Origin: CAZMVU01 sp964569295
GTDB lineage: Bacteria > Hydrogenedentota > Hydrogenedentia > Hydrogenedentales > JAGMZX01
Reading direction: 5' to 3'
NCBI GenBank assembly: GCA_964569295.1
Contig: CAZMVU010000016.1
Span: forward strand, 1 to 40,830
Length of the DNA: 40,830 bases
Shown: positions 34,285-40,830 of the stretch, one piece after another
Position numbering within the stretch: position 1 is the stretch's first letter
Layout of the letters: each line of letters begins with the position of its first letter
Made by a program: the position numbers and the translations under genes
Notes under the pieces: generated by a model
The model's database searches: none
The model's input: the letters and a program-made list of their open reading frames with translations, nothing else
Told to the model about the DNA's origin: nothing

Positions 34285-37200
34285 GTCAAATCGTTGGCGG
34301 GTTGGATCGGGGGCGCATCGCTCACTTCTTCCACAAGGCGCAAACGGGCCGGCTCGACCGCTGCGCGTTCGGGTATGACACCGGTCTTCAGCCAATGCAC
34401 GAGCCGGCGTCCATCATTCAAGATAACCAGCAGGCACGGCACAAGCAAGAGCGTGAGCAGCGTGGCGAAGGCCACCCCCGCCGCGAGCGCCAGGGCCATG
34501 GGAATGAGCATCTGGGCCTGGTAGTCCCGCTCGACAATGAGCGGGGTGAGTCCCCCGACTGTGCTGATCGTGGTAAGGAAGATGGCCCGGAACCGGCGCA
34601 TGCCGCCCAGGCGCACGGCCTCGAGGAAGGGGCGGCCTTCGGCAATGTAGGTGTTGATGCGCTCGATGAGCACGATGGCGTCGTTCACGACCACGCCCGC
34701 GAGGGCGACCATGCCGAAGATGCTCATCATCGAGATGTCGAAGCCCATGAGGAGATGGCCGAACACAGCGCCGCACATGCCAAAGGGTACAGTAACCATA
34801 ATAACGAGGGGCTGAATGTACGAACGGAAGATGGTAGCAATGATGATAAAGATGCCGGCAATGGCCAGCGGAAAACTGATGAACAGGCTATCCATCGCCT
34901 CGCGCATTTCCTGTTGTTCGCCCCGGAACGACATCGAGATCTCCGGGTAGCGCTGGCGCATCGCGGGGAAGTAGGCCGCCTGCAGCTCTTCCACGATCTC
35001 CGTGGCGTTTGCCTTGGCGCTGTGCACTTCTGCCGTTACGACAATGCGCCGCTTACCGTTGGTGCGTTTGATAGCGGCGAAACCCGTGCCATATTCGATA
35101 TCGGCCACAGAGAGCAGCGGCACTTCCCGGACCTGGGCGCCGCCCATGCCGCCCGTGCCGCCCATGGCCCCCATGGCCCCCATGCCGCCCGTGCCGCCCA
35201 TGGCCCCCATGCCGCCCATGGCCCCCATGGCTCCCATGCCGCCGGGAGAGGCGGGGATGCGTATACGGATGTCCTCGAGGCGCGCGGCTATATTGCGTTC
35301 TTCCTCTGGGTAACGCACCCGCACCCGCACGTCGTCGCGCCCGCGCTGGATGCGGATAGCCTCCTGGCCGAAATAGCCCGCGTGAATCTGCCGTGCGAGG
35401 TCGGCCACATTGACGCCGAGCACGCGCGCTTCCGGTTTGAGCCGCAGCCGGATTTCATTTTTGCCGAGGCGGAAGTCATCCTGTATTTGGTACACCCCGG
35501 CATAGGTTCCCAGTTTGTCTTTCAGCTCTTTGGCCGCCTGCCGTAGTTGTTCGGTGTCCTGCCCTTGAAGCCACACTTCGATAGGGCGCCCGGGCGGGGC
35601 GACCTCGTCGCCGCGGAAGGTCATTGACGTAATCCCCGGGATCACGCCGATCGTGTCCTCCCAGACGGCTTGCATCTCATTGGTATGAATGCCACGCAGG
35701 GAGGAGTCCAGCAATTCGACACGCACGGACCCGAAGTGTGTGCCTATGGTCTTCCTGCCCAGCTCGTCGATCTTGGCGCCGGCCAGCGCGAAGACATTGC
35801 GCAGGAGCGGATCGCCGGAGTCGGTATCGAGGTTCTGGTCCATATGGTGGATGGCGTCCTCGATACGTGCCACGGCTTCCCGGGTAACGGGGAGGGGGGT
35901 GCCGTTGGGAAACTCGATGGTGCAGGTCATGGCGTTGCCGTCGATGGCGGGGAAGAACTCGAATTTGAGAATGCCGCTGGCCATGATCCCCTGGGTGAAC
36001 AAGAGCACGGCCACGGCGATGGAAAGGCTCACATAGCGCCAGCGCAGCGCCAGGGCAATGCAGGGTTGGTACATGTGTTCGACGAACCACTCGAGGCCTT
36101 CGTTGGTAAAGCGGTGGAAGCGTATGCCGAAACGCTGTACGAAGTTCTGCCCGTTGAGGCGGCGGTTCGGGTCCGGCAGGTGGTTGAGGTGGGCCGGGAG
36201 CAGAATGAGGCACTCGACCAGCGAGATGCCCAGGCATGCGACGACCACCGCCGGCAGCATGCCGATGATCAGCCCCATGAAGCCTTTGACAAAGAAGAGC
36301 GGCACGAACGCCACAATGGTCGTCGTCACCGCGGCAATGACCGGCATGCCCACCTCGGTTACACCGTCCACCGCGGCGCGGATGGGTGGGGCGCCGTTCT
36401 TGCGCGCGACGTAGATCGCCTCGCCCACGACGATGGCATCGTCCACGATGATCCCGAGCACGGTGATCAAGCCGAAGAGGGTGATCATGTTGATGGTGGC
36501 GCCCATGCCCCACATGACCACGAGCGCCCCGGCCACGCTCACCGGCATGCCCATCCCCGCCCAGAAGCTCAGCCGGATATCGAGAAAAAGCCACAGGACA
36601 ATGAATACCAGAGTGAGTCCGATAAGGCCATTACGCACGAGCAGGTGGATGCGCTTTTGCAAGAGTGTCGAAAGGCGCCCCCACATCTCGATCGATATGG
36701 TGTCCGGCAGTTCGCGCTTCTTCCCCTCGACGTAGTCGAGCACGGCCGCGTCGATATCGAGCGAGTCCTCCCGTTCCGTTTTCATGACGGCGATGGTCAG
36801 CGCCGGCTTGCCATTGAACAGGGAGATCACTTTGTCCTGTTCGAAACCGTCGCGGATGTCCGCGATGCGATCGAGGGTGACGTGGCTCCCGTCCTCCTGG
36901 CGCACGACAATGAGGCCCGCATAGTCCTTGGCGGTGTAGCGCCTGCCGATGGTACGCAGGCGGATTTCCTCGCCGGCGGTGCGCATGACCCCGCCGGACA
37001 GGTTGAGGCTGTTGGCGCGCACCACCTGCGCCACCTGATCGAAAGTGAGATCGTATTGGCGCAGTTTCGATTCTGCTACCTCGATACTAATCTCATACTC
37101 GCGCGCGCCCATGAGCTCGACTTGGGAAATGCCCGGCAGCGCCCGCACTTCATCGGTTATCTGCTCGCCCAACTCCTTGAGGTCGCGCTCGGTCGCGGCT

Positions 37201-37634
37201 TCCGAAAAGATGGCGAGCAAACAGACCTGTATTTTCTGAATCCCTTTCTCGATAATGGGGCGTTCGGCGTCTTCGGGAAAATTCGAGATGGCCTCGACCC
37301 GGTTGCGCACCCGCTCCTTCACATCGTCTATATCCGCCGATTCCAGCACCTCGATATTGGCGAGGGCGAAGTTTTCGTTCGAGATCGTGTTCACGCGCTC
37401 GAGGCCTTCGACCCCCTCGAGGGCTTCTTCTATCTTGCGGGAGATGCCCTCTTCGACTTCTTCGGGGTCCGCACCGGGCCACGTGACCAACACCGTGATC
37501 AAGTCGAGCGGAATGTCGGGGAAGGTTTGCCGCGACATATTCACGACCGCGAGGACACCGCCCAAGAAGAAGATAACCAAGACGATGTTCGCAAAGACCC
37601 GGTTGCGGGTAAACGCTGCGAAAATCCCCCTCAT
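34281..37634 (-). CDS. RND-family efflux permease with a Gly-Met-rich insert
   Basis: 1117 residues, AcrB/MexB-like with 12 membrane helices, two large periplasmic loops and the helix-4 pair D-D in GIIVDDAIVVGEAI (proton relay). The start MRGIFAAFTRNRVFANIVLVIFF is typical. A 35-residue insert (about residues 798-832) in the second periplasmic loop is built from eleven G-[G/A]-[M/T] triplets (nine ending Met, two Thr). This is not seen in textbook RND pumps. Start 37634 overlaps the fusion-protein stop as ATGA. It works with the fusion protein and TolC channel to export drugs, lipids or metals; specificity unknown. Confidence 0.94.
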   Translation of the reverse strand: MRGIFAAFTRNRVFANIVLVIFFLGGVLAVVNMSRQTFPDIPLDLITVLVTWPGADPEEVEEGISRKIEEALEGVEGLERVNTISNENFALANIEVLESADIDDVKERVRNRVEAISNFPEDAERPIIEKGIQKIQVCLLAIFSEAATERDLKELGEQITDEVRALPGISQVELMGAREYEISIEVAESKLRQYDLTFDQVAQVVRANSLNLSGGVMRTAGEEIRLRTIGRRYTAKDYAGLIVVRQEDGSHVTLDRIADIRDGFEQDKVISLFNGKPALTIAVMKTEREDSLDIDAAVLDYVEGKKRELPDTISIEMWGRLSTLLQKRIHLLVRNGLIGLTLVFIVLWLFLDIRLSFWAGMGMPVSVAGALVVMWGMGATINMITLFGLITVLGIIVDDAIVVGEAIYVARKNGAPPIRAAVDGVTEVGMPVIAAVTTTIVAFVPLFFVKGFMGLIIGMLPAVVVACLGISLVECLILLPAHLNHLPDPNRRLNGQNFVQRFGIRFHRFTNEGLEWFVEHMYQPCIALALRWRYVSLSIAVAVLLFTQGIMASGILKFEFFPAIDGNAMTCTIEFPNGTPLPVTREAVARIEDAIHHMDQNLDTDSGDPLLRNVFALAGAKIDELGRKTIGTHFGSVRVELLDSSLRGIHTNEMQAVWEDTIGVIPGITSMTFRGDEVAPPGRPIEVWLQGQDTEQLRQAAKELKDKLGTYAGVYQIQDDFRLGKNEIRLRLKPEARVLGVNVADLARQIHAGYFGQEAIRIQRGRDDVRVRVRYPEEERNIAARLEDIRIRIPASPGGMGAMGAMGGMGAMGGTGGMGAMGAMGGTGGMGGAQVREVPLLSVADIEYGTGFAAIKRTNGKRRIVVTAEVHSAKANATEIVEELQAAYFPAMRQRYPEISMSFRGEQQEMREAMDSLFISFPLAIAGIFIIIATIFRSYIQPLVIMVTVPFGMCGAVFGHLLMGFDISMMSIFGMVALAGVVVNDAIVLIERINTYIAEGRPFLEAVRLGGMRRFRAIFLTTISTVGGLTPLIVERDYQAQMLIPMALALAAGVAFATLLTLLLVPCLLVILNDGRRLVHWLKTGVIPERAAVEPARLRLVEEVSDAPPIQPANDLT

Positions 37635-39022
37635 GCATCTGGCTCCGGTTCCGGCGCCTCGTCATGGCCGTTCTCGGCCGCCTCTTGCGGCGGCGCATAA
37701 GTTATGCGGGTGCCGGGCAAGGGATTCACGAGGCGCGTGACCACCACGAGGTCGCCCGGCTCGAGCCCCTGCGCGATGAAGGTGTCGTCGTCGCGCGTAT
37801 AGGCTGCCTCGACATGCCGGCGGCGCAGGCGCTTGTCCTCGGCCACATACACCACGCCCTCGAAGCCCACGGCCCAACGCGGCACCTGGTACACGTCGTG
37901 CAGCGTACGGCCGGGAATCTCGACTCGGCAGAACATGCCCTCGACCAGGGGCAGGCGGTTTACGCCGCCCACGGCATTTTCCCGGGGCACGCGCACAGCT
38001 ACGTGCAGCGTGCGTGTGTTCGGGTCGAACTTCTCGACCCGCTCGAGCCGCCCCTCCCAGGCATAGGCCGCGGGATCCTCGGTCCAGTAAATGCGGCAGG
38101 ACACGGAGGCCAGGTCGCCGAACCAACTTGTGCGGCCCGTGGCTGCATCGGAATGCACGGGCCTTTCCTCGAAGCGCAGCCAGCGCCGCGCATCGCGGCT
38201 GTCCAGGGGCACGGAGATTTCCAGTACATCGTCGTTCGCCAGGGTGAGTACGGGCGCACCGGGCGCCACGGCTTCGCCCACTTCGATCTGGACCTGCTTC
38301 ACCCGTGCGTCGAAGGGCGCGGTCACTTGCGTGCGCTCGAGACGCAATTGTGCGAGATCGAGTTGGGCCTGCGCCGCTTCCAAAGCGTTTTCTGTCTCCT
38401 TGATACGCACGGGATATAATTCGAGGGCCTGGGCGAGCTGCTGGTATTTTGCCTCGGTCTCCCGCAGTTGCAGCTCCGTGAGGTTGACCTGGGTCTGCGA
38501 GCCCACGTCTTCATCGTGATAGAGCGTCTTGTCGCGCTCGAATTCCTCGCGCGCGATCTCCCGGCTGCGCCGCACCGTCTCGAGCAGCTCCGCGTCCAGC
38601 GTCTCCTGCTTACGGAGCAGTTCGCGCTTGTTGTCCAGGCGCTTCACCTGGGCGCGTGCCTGGCGCTCGGCCGCCTCGTAGTCACGTGGATCAATCCGGA
38701 ACAGCAATTCCCCAGCCGGGATCACCTCGCCCACTTCAAGCTGCGGATGAATGGCGACCACGTCGCCCGAGACCTTCGGTGTCACGGAGACCTCGTCTTT
38801 CGGCTTCACCTCGCCGAAACCGGGGATGATGACCTCGATGTCCTGTGGATGCACGCGCTTCACATCGACCTGCAGGCGCGGTTCGCGTGGGCGGGCCTGT
38901 TCCGGTTCGCGCCGCAACGCGGCCAAGCCAGCCCACATACCAGCCCCGGTGAGCAGGATGACAAGCATGAGCAGCGCGCGCAGAATGAGCTTACGTTTGG
39001 TGGATAGGTTGCCTTCGGCCAT
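37631..39022 (-). CDS. RND efflux membrane-fusion (periplasmic adaptor) protein
   Basis: 463 residues: membrane helix (about residues 10-33) or signal anchor, HlyD/MFP lipoyl and hairpin regions (PGFGEVKPKDEVSVTPKVSG; long coiled coil with ERDKTLYHDEDVGSQT), beta barrel (TQVTAPFDARVKQVQIEVGE) and a C-terminal tail rich in Glu. It bridges the RND pump to the outer-membrane channel. It is the first gene of the pump operon; its stop overlaps the RND start (ATGA). The promoter is the minus-strand TTGACA/TATGAT pair at 39099-39128. ATG 39022 has a weak ribosome site. Confidence 0.93.
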   Translation of the reverse strand: MAEGNLSTKRKLILRALLMLVILLTGAGMWAGLAALRREPEQARPREPRLQVDVKRVHPQDIEVIIPGFGEVKPKDEVSVTPKVSGDVVAIHPQLEVGEVIPAGELLFRIDPRDYEAAERQARAQVKRLDNKRELLRKQETLDAELLETVRRSREIAREEFERDKTLYHDEDVGSQTQVNLTELQLRETEAKYQQLAQALELYPVRIKETENALEAAQAQLDLAQLRLERTQVTAPFDARVKQVQIEVGEAVAPGAPVLTLANDDVLEISVPLDSRDARRWLRFEERPVHSDAATGRTSWFGDLASVSCRIYWTEDPAAYAWEGRLERVEKFDPNTRTLHVAVRVPRENAVGGVNRLPLVEGMFCRVEIPGRTLHDVYQVPRWAVGFEGVVYVAEDKRLRRRHVEAAYTRDDDTFIAQGLEPGDLVVVTRLVNPLPGTRITYAPPQEAAENGHDEAPEPEPDA

Positions 39023-39084
39023 GGGTGATACCGCTGCTTTGATCTGTGCCGTGCCCCCGCCGGCCAGGCCCTCTGGGGGCGTTT

Positions 39085-39100
39085 ATTGTTTGAACCAAAT
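39085..39100. promoter_or_regulatory. Operator-like palindrome at the pump promoter
   Basis: ATTGTTTGAACCAAAT is an imperfect palindrome (one mismatch in its 13-bp core) whose right half AACCAA matches the operator at 39148-39164. It overlaps the -10 of the pump promoter, so binding would block it. Confidence 0.5.
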
Positions 39101-39128
39101 CATAGTAACCGGGTTGACGATGTGTCAA
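39099..39128 (-). promoter_or_regulatory. Sigma70-type promoter of the RND pump operon
   Basis: On the minus strand TTGACA (39128-39123), 18-base spacer and TATGAT (39104-39099). It points towards the adaptor start at 39022. It overlaps the regulator promoter on the opposite strand. Confidence 0.6.
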
Positions 39129-39142
39129 GTGCTGCGTAAAAT
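39114..39142 (+). promoter_or_regulatory. Sigma70-type promoter of the GntR regulator
   Basis: TTGACG (39114-39119), 17-base spacer and TAAAAT (39137-39142), 37 bases before the regulator start. The palindromic operator at 39148-39164 lies directly after it. Confidence 0.65.
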
Positions 39143-39147
39143 GACGG

Positions 39148-39164
39148 CATTGGTAGAACCAATG
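39148..39164. promoter_or_regulatory. Putative GntR operator, perfect palindrome
   Basis: CATTGGTAGAACCAATG has arms CATTGGT and ACCAATG with a 3-base centre. It lies between the regulator promoter and its ribosome site, the place for autorepression. Confidence 0.6.
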
Positions 39165-39179
39165 GCAGGAGCAACCGCT

Positions 39180-39926
39180 ATGACCCGCCCCACGAAACCG
39201 GGCACACCGGCGACGGCCACGGCGTCGCACATGCTCGCAACGCAACTTGTGCGCGCCATCTTAGCAGGAAAGCACGCTGCAGGCGAGAAATTACCCACCG
39301 AGCGCGCGATGGCCGAGCGCTTTGGCGTATCGCGCCATGTCGTGCGCGAGGCGCTCAAACGGCTCGAGGCGCTCGAACTGGTACGGATTCAGCAGGGGTC
39401 TGGCGTGTATGTAAAAGATGTGGTGCTCACAGGCGGGCTCGAACTGTTCGAGTACCTGTTGTTCGATCCCAATGGCTGGTTCGACGCGGACGCCCTGCGT
39501 GACTTTTTCACGTTCTGGCTGTTGTTCGTGCCGGACGTGTTTCGCCTGGCGGCGGCGGCGCACACGGAGGCCGACGTGGCCGAGATGCACGCCGCCCTGG
39601 AACAACGCGCGCAAGCCCTCGATGATATCGAGGCGTTCACGGCGGCAAACGAGCGGCTTATGCGCGCCATTGCCAATGCCACGCACAACCGGGTGTATCA
39701 GCTTCTCTTCAACAATGTGGGGCGCGTGCTGTTGAAACTGCGCGTCACGGTGCCCCTCGATCAGTTTGCTCCCATGCTCACTCAGGAGAACCTCGCCCGG
39801 CTGATCGAAGCAGTCGAACGGCGTGATGCCGAACTCGCGGCGTTTCTCGGACGGCGGGAAACCCAGCGCGGCCTCGAGCAGGCGGAGGCCTTTCTCGAAA
39901 AATACGGCCAACGGCGTAACCCGTAA
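39180..39926 (+). CDS. GntR-family transcription regulator (FadR-like)
   Basis: 248 residues. N-terminal winged helix about 12-85 (AAGEKLPTERAMAERFGVS; VVREALKRLEALELVRIQQG) is the GntR fingerprint. The C-terminal all-helical region (about 95-245) matches the FadR/FCD effector domain in general shape, with LFEYLLFDPNGWF at its start. ATG 39180 follows AGGAG with 8-base spacing; ATG 39162 lacks a site. It is divergent from the pump operon, with overlapping promoters and shared palindromes, so control of the pump and of itself is inferred. Effector unknown. Confidence 0.9.
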   Translation: MTRPTKPGTPATATASHMLATQLVRAILAGKHAAGEKLPTERAMAERFGVSRHVVREALKRLEALELVRIQQGSGVYVKDVVLTGGLELFEYLLFDPNGWFDADALRDFFTFWLLFVPDVFRLAAAAHTEADVAEMHAALEQRAQALDDIEAFTAANERLMRAIANATHNRVYQLLFNNVGRVLLKLRVTVPLDQFAPMLTQENLARLIEAVERRDAELAAFLGRRETQRGLEQAEAFLEKYGQRRNP

Positions 39927-40220
39927 GACGGAGGTGGGGAACCGTTTTGCAGAGGATCTCTCTACTGCTGCTGCCAAAGCATGGGTGTGCCTGGCGACCC
40001 GCTGACGGCCACTGGGATTGAACAAGGGGCGTACCCCCGGACCGGATCGCGGTGCGCTTCTCCCGCGCCTCCATTGTTTCTCCCGCTTGTCCAAAACACT
40101 CGGGCCCAATTCACGAACAACGCATCCGGGCGCGGCTATCATGGAAGATTGCGGCAGATCGACCGGCATTTCGCCCCCCAGCATCTATTCCCCACCGCCG
40201 CCTTGTGTTCTATTGAAAGG
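39927..40220. other. Spacer after the GntR gene
   Basis: 294 bp before the second MITE-like copy. No gene, terminator or RNA recognised. An 8-base word TTGAAAGG ends it (40213-40220) and may be an old target duplication. Confidence 0.4.
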
Positions 40221-40674
40221 CTCTTCTATAGCCGTTTGCCGTGAGCCGTTTTCCCTGCGTCATAGAACTCCCCGGTATCAGCGCGGGTAGCGGTTCCGGC
40301 CCACCCGTTATTGCTATGACTCACGATGTATGCGCCCTTTGGCGTGCGGTGGCTTGCGACCGCTTTTCCTGCCAAGGCCCTGGGTGGGCTTTGGCGCGCA
40401 AGCCGGGAGAAAAGGGTCCGTGGCCTCCAGCCCAAGTGTCCTGCTCACGAGCCCGAGCAGGATTCAAGGACACCGCTGGCGACTCCAGGCGGTTGCTCTC
40501 GCGCCTTGGACAAATGCCTGCACTTCAGCCCACGCGCGCAATAGCGGTGGCAAGCCACCGCAGTCCAAAGTAGCGCCAACGGCATGGTTATCCCCGTCGT
40601 ACGCTGGTAATCGCTATCACGGAACAGATTGGCGAAACGAGTGCGTCCCCTTGGGTCACATAGATAAAGAACTA
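40221..40674. mobile_element. MITE-like element, copy 2 (diverged)
   Basis: Collinear with copy 1 at 18469-18925, roughly 85-90 percent alike by eye through the inner 400 bp, including the right internal hairpin GCGGTGGC-AA-GCCACCGC. The left end is recognisable (ATAGCCGTTTGCCGTGA). The right end is degraded (TCACATAGATAAAGAACTA, 40656-40674). TTGAAAGG on the left and TTGAAAAGG (40677-40685) on the right may be a decayed duplication. It carries no transposase. Confidence 0.72.
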
Positions 40675-40727
40675 TCTTGAAAAGGTACAGTTTTTGTACT
40701 ACCACGCTGTTGGTGAAAAAGTGAAGC

Positions 40728-40777
40728 AAAAAGGGGACTGTCCTCGCGAGTCCGCGAGCAGGGACTGTCCCTTTTTT
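40728..40777 (+). terminator. Hairpin with T-run, terminator-like or REP-like
   Basis: Inner stem CTCGCG-AGTC-CGCGAG, extended by an imperfect outer stem (AAAAAGGGGAC with GTCCCTTTTTT), ending in six T (40772-40777). The left arm overlaps the dispersed repeat shared with 20653-20682. No gene precedes it directly. Confidence 0.5.
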
Positions 40778-40830
40778 GCGACATTTGGAGAAATTCGCGA
40801 CGCTTTTCTCCAAGGCCGCAAAACAAGGGA

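Noticed and set aside
35670..37700. 676-codon plus-strand frame over the RND gene
   Set aside because: Antisense shadow rich in His, Asp and Gly, without domains.
39981..40244. Short plus-strand frame after gntR
   Set aside because: No ribosome site; enters the MITE copy.

Overview
The window is GC-rich bacterial chromosome (one 100-base run of N at 12508-12607, so a draft assembly or MAG). Several traits point to a free-living or biomass-degrading bacterium of the PVC/Hydrogenedentota kind: two Cys-type sulfatases and a Gfo/Idh/MocA protein with Tat-like leaders, a CE15-like esterase, a Ser/Thr kinase fused to an SUMF1 domain, a lipoprotein with Glu-Gly repeat linkers, an IPT/metzincin lipoprotein, and an envelope with a tripartite RND pump. 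The EG-repeat linkers make Hydrogenedentota my first guess, at low confidence; no rRNA or other phylogenetic marker stronger than dnaN/rsmG is present.

Layout. 0-4.1 kb: Tat-type sulfatase and a two-domain alpha/beta-hydrolase esterase (polysaccharide decoration removal). 4.3-7.7 kb (minus): Nudix hydrolase with zinc ribbon, then an ADP-forming acyl-CoA synthetase/GNAT fusion. 8.0-9.1 kb: a VOC protein and rsmG, with two near-perfect parS (ParB) sites exactly 100 bp apart, one of them inside rsmG. 9.2-12.2 kb: a probable operon of an ApgM-type phosphoglycerate mutase (or homoserine kinase) and citramalate synthase. 12.25-12.7 kb: a 35-bp tandem repeat broken by the assembly gap. 12.8-18.3 kb: Tat oxidoreductase (minus), a lone GspE/PilB ATPase, a 0.6-kb spacer rich in DnaA-box-like sequences, and dnaN. 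18.47-18.93 kb: a mobile MITE-like element with 25-bp inverted ends and an 8-bp target duplication; a diverged second copy lies at 40.2-40.7 kb. 18.9-26.5 kb: second sulfatase, kinase-SUMF1 sensor, MBL-fold hydrolase, lipid-anchored or periplasmic hydrolase, NAD kinase, PilZ protein. 27.0-29.6 kb: metzincin lipoprotein and a secreted protein. 30.2 kb: a 62-residue protein resembling only the leading segment of GspF/PilC. 30.5-39.0 kb (minus): a gene run MFP-RND-TolC-41-residue peptide-EG lipoprotein-comF, faced by a divergent GntR regulator whose promoter overlaps the pump promoter and which has palindromic operators.

How it fits together. parS sites near rsmG, and a DnaA-box cluster in front of dnaN 8 kb away, suggest that this piece lies close to the replication origin, although dnaA, parA and parB are not in view. 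The accessory parts are dominated by extracytoplasmic polymer degradation, envelope sensing and efflux. No CRISPR, tRNA, rRNA, phage or complete IS was found. The least expected items are the MITE family, the 41-residue amphipathic peptide, the Gly-Met insert in the RND pump and the stand-alone GspF-like leader.
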